Part shown: piece by piece, positions 1-6,267 of the stretch
Layout of the letters: each line of letters begins with the position of its first letter
How positions within the stretch are numbered: the first letter of the stretch is position 1
Assembly: GCA_002434335.1 (NCBI GenBank)
Contig: DJJW01000063.1
Location: 55,500 to 67,152 of the forward strand
Direction: 5' to 3'
DNA: 11,653 nucleotides
Source of the DNA: Lachnoclostridium sp. UBA6558
Lineage (GTDB): Bacteria > Bacillota > Clostridia > Lachnospirales > Lachnospiraceae
The notes under the pieces: model-generated
Seen by the model: the letters and a program-made list of their open reading frames with translations, nothing else
What the model was told of the DNA's origin: nothing
Database searches by the model: none
Made by a program: the position numbers and the translations under genes

Positions 1-32
1 AACAAAAGAAAATGTCTGCCTATAACCCAATG

Positions 33-61
33 AAAATGCTTGCTTGTAAGAAAATGCTTGC
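33..61 (+). repeat. 11-bp direct repeat at the ABC-F promoter
   Basis: AAAATGCTTGC occurs at 33-43 and again at 51-61, a centre spacing of 18 bases. The second copy runs into the TTGCAA proposed as the -35 element at 58-63. A direct repeat placed this way could be a regulator binding site or a chance duplication in AT-rich sequence. No regulator gene is adjacent. Confidence 0.4.
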
Positions 62-85
62 AAAATAATGATTATACGATAAAAT
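58..85 (+). promoter_or_regulatory. Candidate sigma-A promoter for the ABC-F gene
   Basis: TTGCAA (58-63) is followed after 16 bases by TAAAAT (80-85). Transcription would begin near 92, giving a leader of about 140 bases before the ATG at 230. No better-matching pair was found between position 1 and the gene. The call rests on hexamer similarity only. Confidence 0.45.
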
Positions 86-89
86 AGAA

Positions 90-229
90 ATGAATGTGCA
101 AAACACAGTGACCGAAGCTTCAGTTGAAAGGAAATATTTCACAGAGAAAGGATGCCACATACTGCTTCTTTCAACTAATATAAATTGTGGCAATATCCCT
201 GTTCCAGTTGGGATATGCGAGGGTTAAAA
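90..229 (+). promoter_or_regulatory. Structured leader with possible upstream ORFs before the ABC-F gene
   Basis: The leader holds an imperfect 11-bp inverted repeat (122-132 with 166-176, one G-T pair) and a 7-bp repeat ATATCCC/GGGATAT (193-199 with 210-216) that ends two bases before the ribosome binding site. Two reading frames can be seen. One has 8 codons (152-178, MPHTASFN), and its end lies in the 3' arm of the first stem. The other is an open frame of 45 codons from ATG 90 to TAA 225-227; it ends in NIPVPVGICEG and stops two bases before the ABC-F start. Antibiotic-induced ABC-F genes are known to be controlled by leader peptides and attenuator hairpins, so such control is possible here. 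However, neither upstream frame has a convincing ribosome binding site, and no U-tract terminator is visible. Confidence 0.35.
219..223 (+). promoter_or_regulatory. Ribosome binding site deciding the ABC-F start
   Basis: GAGGG lies six bases before ATG 230. The same frame is open upstream to a TTG at 185, but those extra 15 residues (beginning WQYPCSSWD) do not look like an ABC-F N-terminus. The product from 230 begins MIQASNITLR, the usual first beta-strand of the family. Confidence 0.75.
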
Positions 230-1864
230 ATGATTCAGGCAAGTAACATTACTTTAAGGCTCGGAAAAAGAGCTTTATTTGAAGATGTAAATATCAAATT
301 CACAGAAGGAAACTGTTATGGTTTGATCGGTGCCAATGGAGCCGGTAAATCTACTTTCCTTAAGATTCTTTCCGGACAGTTAGAGCCTACCAAGGGTGAT
401 GTAATCATCACTCCCGGACAGCGTCTTTCCTTCTTACAGCAGGATCACTTTAAATATGACCAGTATGATGTATTAAATACTGTAATTATGGGTAATCAGG
501 TTCTGTATGACATCATGAAAGAAAAAGATGCCATTTATGCGAAAGAAGATTTCACAGAAGAAGACGGTATCAGGGCAAGTGAACTGGAGGGTGAATTCGC
601 GACCCTTAACGGTTGGGAAGCCGAATCCGATGCTGCTACTCTGTTAAACGGATTAGGAATTGAAACAGAGCTTCATTATAAGATGATGAGCGAATTAAAC
701 GGTAACCAGAAGGTGAAAGTTCTCCTTGCGCAGGCTTTATTTGGAAACCCTGATATCCTGCTGTTAGATGAGCCTACCAACCATTTGGACATGGAAGCTA
801 TCAGATGGCTGGAAGAATTCCTTATTCAGTTCGAAAATACCGTAATTGTAGTATCCCATGACCGTTACTTCTTAAATAAAGTCTGCACTCATACTGCTGA
901 TATCGACTATGCGAAGATTCAGCTTTATGCCGGTAACTATGATTTCTGGTATGAATCCAGCCAGTTAATGGTTAAGCAGATGAAAGAAGCAAATAAGAAA
1001 AAAGAAGAAAAGATTAAGGAATTACAGGAATTTATTCAGAGATTCAGCGCCAATGCCTCCAAATCCAAGCAGGCTACTTCCCGTAAGAAGGCTCTTGAGA
1101 AAATAGAACTGGATGATATACGTCCCTCCAGCCGTAAATATCCATATATTGATTTCAGACCATTCCGTGAAATCGGAAATGAAGTTCTGACTGTAACAAA
1201 TCTATCAAAGACCATAGACGGCGTAAAGGTACTGGATAATATTTCTTTTACCATTACCCACGATGATAAAGCTGCTTTTGTTGGTCCAAATACACTTGCA
1301 ACAACAACACTTTTCCGTATACTTGCAGGGGAACTGGAACCTGATGAAGGAACCTACAAATGGGGGATTACCACCAGCCAGTCCTACTTCCCGAAAGATA
1401 ATACGAAAGAGTTTGCCTCAGAGGATATTATTGTTGACTGGCTTATGCCTTTTTCTCCCGAGAAAGATGTTACTTATGTAAGAGGTTTCCTCGGAAGAAT
1501 GCTCTTTGCAGGTGAAGAAGGGGTTAAGAAGGTTAATGTCCTCTCCGGTGGAGAGCGAGTTAGAGTAATGCTCTCTAAAATGATGATTCTTGGTTCTAAC
1601 GTGCTTATTATGGATGAACCTACCAACCATTTAGATATGGAGTCCATAACTGCATTAAATAATGGTCTGATGAAATTCTCCGGAGTTATCCTATTTACTT
1701 CCCAGGATCATCAGTTTGTTCAGACCATCGCTAACCGTATCTTTGAAATTACTCCTAATGGGCTTATTGATAAGGTTACAACCTACGATGAGTATCTGGA
1801 TAACGATGAATTTGCAAGAAAAAGACAGGTTATGCAGATTGACCGCGAGGACGACAATAACTAA
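230..1864 (+). CDS. ABC-F family ATPase, YkpA/YbiT-type ribosome-associated factor
   Basis: A soluble tandem ABC ATPase of 544 residues with no membrane segments, expected to act on the ribosome near the E site to ease stalled or idle states. NBD1 (about 1-240) has an intact Walker A GANGAGKST (34-42), Walker B ILLLDEP (176-182) and switch His210. It also carries the insertion (about 75-125) typical of this family. A charged helical linker (about 245-300) joins NBD2 (about 318-515), which has signature LSGGE (438-442) and Walker B LIMDEP. Three motifs that build the second composite ATP site are unusual: Walker A2 reads GPNTLATTT (352-360) with no lysine, signature 1 reads LNGNQ (156-160), and the NBD2 switch histidine is Gln492. 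The length fits YkpA-like proteins (about 540). It looks monocistronic, ending in the hairpin at 1942-1986. It could be a resistance ABC-F, but the sequence is closer to the housekeeping YkpA/YbiT branch. Confidence 0.93.
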   Translation: MIQASNITLRLGKRALFEDVNIKFTEGNCYGLIGANGAGKSTFLKILSGQLEPTKGDVIITPGQRLSFLQQDHFKYDQYDVLNTVIMGNQVLYDIMKEKDAIYAKEDFTEEDGIRASELEGEFATLNGWEAESDAATLLNGLGIETELHYKMMSELNGNQKVKVLLAQALFGNPDILLLDEPTNHLDMEAIRWLEEFLIQFENTVIVVSHDRYFLNKVCTHTADIDYAKIQLYAGNYDFWYESSQLMVKQMKEANKKKEEKIKELQEFIQRFSANASKSKQATSRKKALEKIELDDIRPSSRKYPYIDFRPFREIGNEVLTVTNLSKTIDGVKVLDNISFTITHDDKAAFVGPNTLATTTLFRILAGELEPDEGTYKWGITTSQSYFPKDNTKEFASEDIIVDWLMPFSPEKDVTYVRGFLGRMLFAGEEGVKKVNVLSGGERVRVMLSKMMILGSNVLIMDEPTNHLDMESITALNNGLMKFSGVILFTSQDHQFVQTIANRIFEITPNGLIDKVTTYDEYLDNDEFARKRQVMQIDREDDNN

Positions 1865-1941
1865 ACTAAGTGCTTAAATTGACGGCTCTGGACTGGCTAT
1901 ATTTGAAGAAGTATGGACGACCATAACGAAATAAATGCATA

Positions 1942-1986
1942 AAAGTCCCGGAATAAATGTTGTTAACACATTTATTCCGGGACTTT
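1942..1986. terminator. Bidirectional hairpin terminator between convergent genes
   Basis: A perfect 19-bp inverted repeat (1942-1960 with 1968-1986) encloses a 7-base loop. It lies 77 bases after the ABC-F stop and 16 bases beyond the end of the phospholipase-family gene on the other strand. The stem ends in AAAGTCCCGG/CCGGGACTTT, so each strand leaves the hairpin through a short T run that is itself part of the stem. No longer U tract follows on either side. Confidence 0.8.
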
Positions 1987-2002
1987 ACTGTATATCTTTC
2001 TA

Positions 2003-2593
2003 TTATGCCGCTTCTATCTGGGTCAAGGCTTTAAAATTCATTTCAAAAATCTGCAGAATTCCATCTACTACTTTATGACACAACTCTACGATGTAAACAC
2101 AGTCTACCGCAACTTTCTTAGCTACCTTTAAATATTCAGCATGCATTTCTGTAATAAACTTCAATATTTCTTCCACCGTAGCAAATAAGAAATTCTTTGC
2201 CCGAGCCTTCACAGCATCCTCGCTTTTAACATACTCTTTTAATGCTGTTATAAGTTTTTTCTCATATCCACAGTGTGCTTTGATACTTCCAGTAAATATG
2301 CTGTTATGGGGATACGTAAAATAATCAGCTATATAATGTGTGACAACACCTAAATGTCTTGTAAAATACCTGTTGATTCCTTTGTGCACTTGAAATTCAT
2401 CGGTTATCTTAATAATTTCCTCTGTCAGTATATCAAAGGTTTCTTCTATGGTATGTCTTTTCGTAAGAAAAGATGGCTTAATATCCGGTAATATGCTGCC
2501 GTAGTAAAATGCTTTCCTATGTTGAAAAAGCTCATCGATGTTCATACTGTTTAATAAATATCCAGCCAAAGAGATATGTGATTTTTTTCTCAT
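2003..2593 (-). CDS. Zinc-dependent phospholipase C family protein
   Basis: A 196-residue, mostly helical protein resembling the zinc-dependent phospholipase C family, which includes the catalytic domain of clostridial alpha-toxin. Candidate metal ligands appear in family order: His6, Asp37 (GSILPD), His47, then His86-x3-Asp90-x5-His96, and His107-x3-Glu111. The last two spacings match H126/D130/H136 and H148/E152 of alpha-toxin. Secreted relatives carry a signal peptide; this protein starts MRKKSHISL with no hydrophobic leader and no C-terminal lipid-binding domain, so it is probably cytoplasmic. Its substrate is unknown; it could be a phospholipid, another phosphodiester, or none. The ATG is preceded by AGGAGA five bases upstream. 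The gene stands alone, convergent with the ABC-F gene and divergent from the CorC-family gene. Confidence 0.8.
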   Translation of the reverse strand: MRKKSHISLAGYLLNSMNIDELFQHRKAFYYGSILPDIKPSFLTKRHTIEETFDILTEEIIKITDEFQVHKGINRYFTRHLGVVTHYIADYFTYPHNSIFTGSIKAHCGYEKKLITALKEYVKSEDAVKARAKNFLFATVEEILKFITEMHAEYLKVAKKVAVDCVYIVELCHKVVDGILQIFEMNFKALTQIEAA

Positions 2594-2598
2594 TAACG

Positions 2599-2605
2599 TC
2601 TCCTG
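2599..2605 (-). promoter_or_regulatory. Ribosome binding site of the phospholipase-family gene
   Basis: The minus strand reads CAGGAGA, five bases before ATG 2593. It is a strong match to the anti-Shine-Dalgarno sequence and fixes the start of the 196-residue product. Confidence 0.75.
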
Positions 2606-2683
2606 TCATAAAACTGACTAATAAGCTTCCAGGTGTCCAGTTTCATTCGATCCAATTCGACAGAACTTTAAACACCATAAGTG

Positions 2684-2712
2684 ATTTTACACCGGATTTT
2701 CATTCTGCACAA
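2684..2712 (-). promoter_or_regulatory. Candidate promoter of the phospholipase-family gene
   Basis: On the minus strand TTGTGC (2712-2707) is followed after 17 bases by TAAAAT (2689-2684), with TG directly before the -10 element. Transcription would start near 2677, giving a leader of about 85 bases. Confidence 0.45.
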
Positions 2713-2753
2713 TAGTTATTTTGAGACTATAACAAAATCTTAACACTTATTAA

Positions 2754-2771
2754 GAAAATAGCCCTATTTTC
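2754..2771. repeat. 8-bp palindrome between divergent promoters
   Basis: GAAAATAG (2754-2761), a CC centre and CTATTTTC (2764-2771) form a perfect inverted repeat. It lies between the leftward -35 (2707-2712) and the first rightward -35 (2803-2808). The position fits an operator acting on either gene, but no regulator gene is nearby to assign. Confidence 0.45.
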
Positions 2772-2802
2772 CACGTAATCTCTTCCATATCTGGTGTTTA
2801 TA

Positions 2803-2831
2803 TTGACATTCCTCTTCTTTTCATGTAAAAT
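2803..2831 (+). promoter_or_regulatory. Strong sigma-A promoter candidate P1 for the CorC-family gene
   Basis: A consensus TTGACA (2803-2808) is followed after 17 bases by TAAAAT (2826-2831), with TG just before the -10. This is the best promoter match in the window. It would give a leader of about 160 bases. Confidence 0.6.
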
Positions 2832-2882
2832 TTACCTTGTTTATTTATTTTTCCAATTGTAACTTATAACCAATTTATTTTA

Positions 2883-2909
2883 TTGACCCGGCATTTTTTA
2901 TTGTATAAT
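2883..2909 (+). promoter_or_regulatory. Promoter candidate P2 for the CorC-family gene
   Basis: TTGACC (2883-2888) and a consensus TATAAT (2904-2909) are separated by 15 bases, shorter than the optimum 17. Both hexamers are good, so it may act as a second start, but the spacing lowers confidence. Confidence 0.4.
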
Positions 2910-2941
2910 TTTATTTAATTTTTATATATTATAAGAATGAT

Positions 2942-2971
2942 TTCAATTATGCTAATTGATTAGAGTATAAT
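2942..2971 (+). promoter_or_regulatory. Promoter candidate P3 with overlapping palindrome
   Basis: A consensus TATAAT at 2966-2971 follows a weak -35 TTCAAT (2942-2947) with an 18-base gap. The palindrome TCAATTA-TGC-TAATTGA (2943-2959) fills the spacer and overlaps the -35, as an operator would. The -10 overlaps an in-frame ATG at 2970, so from P3 that ATG could not be the start codon. Confidence 0.4.
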
Positions 2972-2986
2972 GCCGCCTTACAGAAT

Positions 2987-2992
2987 AGGAGA
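2987..2992 (+). promoter_or_regulatory. Ribosome binding site that selects the TTG start of the CorC-family gene
   Basis: AGGAGA lies seven bases before TTG 3000. The upstream in-frame ATG at 2970 has no Shine-Dalgarno sequence and overlaps a TATAAT box. The protein read from TTG begins MDSSEVTRMIIAG and runs straight into the first membrane helix, as is usual for the family. Confidence 0.7.
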
Positions 2993-2999
2993 TGATTAT

Positions 3000-4364
3000 T
3001 TGGACTCGAGTGAAGTCACGCGTATGATAATAGCAGGTGTTTTATTACTGCTATCCATATTTTTTTCGTCAGCAAGAACTGCTTTTACTACTGTCAATAA
3101 GCTGCGCATCCGCAGTCTATCTGAAGAAGGTAATAAGAAAGCCAGGTTGGTGAATGATTTACTGGAGAAACCGGCTAGAATGCAGAATACAATACTTATT
3201 GGCAATGTAATTATTAACCTGTCCATATCATCACTAGCTACCTCTCTTGCCCTTGATCATTTTACTCCTGCAGGCGTTGTGATAATAATAGCTGCACTTA
3301 TCTTTGTTATGTTGATATTTGCAAGAATGATCCCCAATACACTGGCCGAGATGGATTCTGAGAAATTTGTCCTTCGTTTTGGCCCCCTGCTTTTGCTCTT
3401 TGTCAGAATTATGTCTCCGCTTACATTTCTGGTCACAAGAATATCTTCTCTCATCCTAATGATTTTTCATGTCAACACCCGTGAAAAAGCCTCTGTTATC
3501 ACGGAGGACGAACTTCGTTCCATTGTTGAGGTAAGTCATGAAGAAGGTGTTATCGAGATGGAAGAGAAACAGATGATAACCAATGTAGTGGATTTCGGTG
3601 ATTCTATGGCAAAAGATGTTATGGTTCCCCGTGTGGACATGGTATTTGCAGAAGTTTCCCTGTCCTACGATGATTTAGTGGAGCTTTTTTCCAAGGATAA
3701 ATATACACGTATGCCAGTTTACAGTGACTCCAGGGACAATGTTATAGGTATATTGAATTTAAAAGATATTTTCTTTTACCAGGGTAGTAAAGAAGAATTT
3801 CAGATACAAAATATAATGAGAGAACCTTACTTTACTTATGAATATAAGAAAACCACAGAATTGTTAAAAGAAATGCGTAAAAATTATGTATCCCTGGCCA
3901 TCGTCCTGGATGAATACGGCACGACCACCGGCCTTATTACACTGGAGGACCTGCTGGAAGAAATCGTTGGAGAAATTCGTGACGAATATGATGCAGATGA
4001 AGAAGACAGCATTCGTATTATCTCTGATACTGAATATATTGTAGATGGAAATACGAAACTGGATGAGATAAATGATGCTTTGGATCTTGAGCTTGAATCA
4101 GATGACTATGATTCAATAGCAGGACATTTAATATATCTTTTGGACCATCTGCCGGAAGTCGGCGAGAGTATTACAGAAGACAATGTTATTTACACGGTTG
4201 ATGCCGTCATGAAGAACCGAATCGATAAAGTACATATTGTACTTATACCGGAAAATTCTGATTCAGCAGACAGCATGAATACTCTATCTGAAAATACCCC
4301 GCAGGAGAATCCTGATAGTATTCCTGCAGCAGAAGGCAATCTTGAACATATCACTCAAGAATAG
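3000..4364 (+). CDS. HlyC/CorC (CNNM-like) family membrane protein with CBS pair
   Basis: A 454-residue membrane protein with the standard order of the HlyC/CorC family. It has an N-terminal DUF21/CNNM transmembrane domain (about 8-160; helices near 8-24, 63-85, 91-107 and 128-155), a Bateman module of two CBS domains (about 205-325, ending DEYGTTTGLITLEDLLEE) and a CorC/HlyC C-terminal domain (about 340-425). An acidic, Ser/Pro-rich tail of about 30 residues follows. Relatives export Mg2+ or other cations and bind nucleotide at the CBS pair. The membrane domain departs from the family: FSSAE reads FSSAR (Arg26), and the usual FGExxPK reads FARMIPN (Arg109, Asn113). The conserved IGN-x3-N (68-73) remains. 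Transport is therefore doubtful and a sensory role is possible. The TTG start is chosen from the ribosome binding site at 2987-2992. The gene ends 29 bases from the convergent operon with no clear terminator. Confidence 0.88.
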   Translation: MDSSEVTRMIIAGVLLLLSIFFSSARTAFTTVNKLRIRSLSEEGNKKARLVNDLLEKPARMQNTILIGNVIINLSISSLATSLALDHFTPAGVVIIIAALIFVMLIFARMIPNTLAEMDSEKFVLRFGPLLLLFVRIMSPLTFLVTRISSLILMIFHVNTREKASVITEDELRSIVEVSHEEGVIEMEEKQMITNVVDFGDSMAKDVMVPRVDMVFAEVSLSYDDLVELFSKDKYTRMPVYSDSRDNVIGILNLKDIFFYQGSKEEFQIQNIMREPYFTYEYKKTTELLKEMRKNYVSLAIVLDEYGTTTGLITLEDLLEEIVGEIRDEYDADEEDSIRIISDTEYIVDGNTKLDEINDALDLELESDDYDSIAGHLIYLLDHLPEVGESITEDNVIYTVDAVMKNRIDKVHIVLIPENSDSADSMNTLSENTPQENPDSIPAAEGNLEHITQE

Positions 4365-4393
4365 TTCGTATATATAAATAATATAATGGATTA

Positions 4394-5350
4394 TTATGGA
4401 ATGCACTTATCGCAGGGGAAAGCCCCCTCTTTAGCGCATTCCTCTTTTGTATAATAGACTATTCCCTTATTGGTTAATACCTCCTCGCAATTCTCTCTGT
4501 GATAATACTTTTTCCCCAGCTTACCTGTTATGCAGAATACCTTAGATTTCGATATCCTTGCTCCACCAAAGACATAGCGGTTATAGGTATCAAGGGCAGC
4601 TGCATTATACGGGTAGCCCTGAAAGAGTACAAAAAGACTTACATCGTCTATTGTTCTGTCCCAATCTGTTCTATCAATCTCAGGCAGCCAGAACTCATAG
4701 GTTATGCCAAAATCCGAAGCAATACTGTTGTAGTAATTGATATAGAGGTTCATATTCTTGCTGATTGACTGAGTAATCGTCTTTCTTCGTATCCTTTCAA
4801 AGACCTCATCATCCTTTAGTAAGCTGCATTCGGTTAATACTCTGATATCTCTATAATCTCCCTCCCATATTTCCATGCTTTCTTTCTCAAACAATATAAT
4901 TTCAGCTCCCATCGTATACTTTATAACATAGCGGTCATCTTCATAGACATAGTGAAGCTTCTCACTCCATCTTTTATCAAGTTTCTTCTCACCACCCGAT
5001 AAGATGTCTATGGTATAGTATATATAATATCCGTCTCTGTCTGTAACCAACATTACAGGTATATATCTGTTAAGCTGTTCTTCCTGAAAAGACTGTCCCA
5101 TTACTCCAAAATTAGCATACAAGGAGGAAAAGAACTGCTCCACTGCCTTTTCCTTATTGGTATACAGCTTACGGCTGCTGTCAGCTTCTACCAAATAAAA
5201 ACATCCATCATCCACTGCATTATCCAGAGCCGTATTATAGGCTCCGGTCTTCTCTGCCATTGCTTCCAGATGTTGAAACCGAATATCCAGCATAGTAAAG
5301 ACTATTAATTCAATTATAAAAAATACAAGGCAAAGATCACTCAGTTTCAT
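4394..5350 (-). CDS. Membrane-anchored protein with C-terminal His/Cys module, last gene of the Tad-like operon
   Basis: A 318-residue bitopic protein: a short N-terminus, a hydrophobic segment (about 7-22), then a long extracytoplasmic-looking domain. That domain begins with a region resembling TadE-like pilin proteins (helical, DNAVDDG and Tyr-rich strands). Residues 271-318 form a compact module, VFCITGKLGKKYYHRENC (271-288) followed by EEC (303-305) and PCDKC (312-316), with His284, Cys288, Cys305, Cys313 and Cys316. Similar YHxxxC...GxxPCxxC tails are common at the ends of Firmicutes extracellular proteins and are thought to bind metal. There is no class III prepilin cleavage site. The start overlaps the upstream gene by 14 bases, which implies translational coupling. 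The exact function is unknown; a minor pseudopilin or tip-like component is inferred from position. Confidence 0.75.
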   Translation of the reverse strand: MKLSDLCLVFFIIELIVFTMLDIRFQHLEAMAEKTGAYNTALDNAVDDGCFYLVEADSSRKLYTNKEKAVEQFFSSLYANFGVMGQSFQEEQLNRYIPVMLVTDRDGYYIYYTIDILSGGEKKLDKRWSEKLHYVYEDDRYVIKYTMGAEIILFEKESMEIWEGDYRDIRVLTECSLLKDDEVFERIRRKTITQSISKNMNLYINYYNSIASDFGITYEFWLPEIDRTDWDRTIDDVSLFVLFQGYPYNAAALDTYNRYVFGGARISKSKVFCITGKLGKKYYHRENCEEVLTNKGIVYYTKEECAKEGAFPCDKCIP

Positions 5351-5852
5351 CTCGAATCATTCCCCCATAGGTAACCAGTATGGAAACCTCACTGTTATTT
5401 CCTCTGGATAGAGACGAAGCTATTCTTCCTGCCACGGTCTTATTACGGTTTACAACCTTAATGGATATGTAGTCCCCCTGTTCAAAATAATAATCTTTTC
5501 CTTCATCAAAAGCCTGATAAATTTCCTCTTCATAGGTATTATAAAAATAACTATCGATCTTTTCCAGGACTGTATCCGTGATTTCATCATAAGCAGGAGC
5601 AAGTCTTTTATGAGCATGTATAATCTCCAGATTATACAGATTACCGGTTTTATCTATTCGTTCAATGTAATCTTTATACATATTCTGTGTTAATACTCCT
5701 GACGCTCTTATAATATCTATAAGGCGTATGGTTTCCTGGGTGACATACAGCTGACTGATAGAATCCTGTTTCTGAGCCATATAGAGCAGCGGTGCTATAA
5801 ACAATAATACAACTCCTGTAAATATGGCAACTACTTTGCCAAAAGCATCCAT
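5337..5852 (-). CDS. Small bitopic protein of the Tad-like operon (171 aa)
   Basis: I do not recognise a named family. There is one N-terminal membrane segment (about 7-25, VVAIFTGVVLLFIAPLLY) after six residues. A helical region (about 30-75) follows, with sequence such as QETIRLIDIIRASGVLTQNMYKDYIERI, then an acidic Tyr-rich stretch and a C-terminal beta-rich end (ISIKVVNRNKTVAG...VSILVTYGG). The overall plan is like TadE/TadF-type minor pilins, although no G-x4-E type prepilin site is present. A good ribosome binding site, AGGAGG, lies seven bases before ATG 5852. The upstream gene ends 17 bases away and the downstream gene overlaps by 14, so it belongs to one transcript. Confidence 0.7.
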   Translation of the reverse strand: MDAFGKVVAIFTGVVLLFIAPLLYMAQKQDSISQLYVTQETIRLIDIIRASGVLTQNMYKDYIERIDKTGNLYNLEIIHAHKRLAPAYDEITDTVLEKIDSYFYNTYEEEIYQAFDEGKDYYFEQGDYISIKVVNRNKTVAGRIASSLSRGNNSEVSILVTYGGMIRDETE

Positions 5853-5869
5853 TCAACTGCCTCCTGTCT

Positions 5870-6265
5870 TTATTCATCCATGTGGGTAAAGCTTATCTCT
5901 GTTATATGCTCATTGTCGTCCAATGTATATTCCTTAAGATAAACTCCCTCCTTAATAACCGTATAATCGAAATCTTCCGGTTGAAATATTTCCTTAGTGT
6001 AAGCCATTCCGTCTATTACCAGATTAACCTCCATATCGCCAATTAAAGTACCAATAATTTCTCCTTTTGTAGCTGTTAACTTACTGTCTTTTACCGATGC
6101 GTTCTCCAGCTCCTGCTCCCTGATAACATTCTGCCTAAACACAGAGGCTTTCAACAGCCGCATACTGTTATTAACATTCTCAGAACCAAGCAATAATAAA
6201 CTGACAGCCATACAGAACAAAATTACATTTACCCCCATGGTGAGAAATTTATTTAACTGTTCCAT
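5870..6265 (-). CDS. Small bitopic protein of the Tad-like operon (131 aa)
   Basis: An unassigned protein with one N-terminal membrane helix (about 9-27, MGVNVILFCMAVSLLLLG). A short helix follows (about 30-55), and then a soluble domain of alternating beta-like segments with many acidic residues (VNLVIDG, YTKEIF, YTVIKEGVYLKEY). It starts two bases after the stop of the 149-residue gene (stop TAA, then ATG) without a strong ribosome binding site of its own, so translation is probably coupled. No prepilin peptidase site is seen. Position suggests a minor pilin-like or assembly subunit; this is inference from context. Confidence 0.68.
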   Translation of the reverse strand: MEQLNKFLTMGVNVILFCMAVSLLLLGSENVNNSMRLLKASVFRQNVIREQELENASVKDSKLTATKGEIIGTLIGDMEVNLVIDGMAYTKEIFQPEDFDYTVIKEGVYLKEYTLDDNEHITEISFTHMDE

Positions 6266-6267
6266 GG

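Larger units (their letters stand above)
2594..2999. other. Divergent intergenic regulatory region, no gene
   Basis: This 406-base AT-rich stretch separates the leftward phospholipase-family gene from the rightward CorC-family gene. It holds one leftward and up to three rightward promoter candidates, an 8-bp palindrome at 2754-2771, a 7-bp palindrome at 2943-2959, and ribosome binding sites at both ends. No reading frame here has a ribosome binding site or a recognisable product. I see no riboswitch-like fold or tRNA. Confidence 0.7.

Noticed and set aside
185..229. TTG-initiated extension of the ABC-F protein by 15 residues
   Set aside because: The added residues do not fit the family N-terminus, and the ribosome binding site serves ATG 230.
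2509..2715. 68-codon plus-strand frame at the start of the phospholipase-family gene
   Set aside because: Antisense to a supported gene and its promoter; no ribosome binding site or recognisable motif.
2970..2999. ATG 2970 as start of the CorC-family gene
   Set aside because: No Shine-Dalgarno sequence, overlaps a TATAAT box, and the added residues are not family-like; TTG 3000 has a good site.
4379..4398. ATAATA/TATTAT inverted repeat in the 29-base gap
   Set aside because: Made only of A and T and six base pairs long; expected by chance in this composition.
4414..4431. Small GC-rich stem (AGGGG/CCCCT) with a short CTTT tail as a terminator for the CorC-family gene
   Set aside because: The stem is only five base pairs, lies inside the coding end of the convergent gene (PCDK region) and has no real T run.
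5674..5877. 67-codon minus-strand frame overlapping the 171-residue gene
   Set aside because: Shadow frame of a gene with better ribosome binding site, membrane helix and operon spacing.
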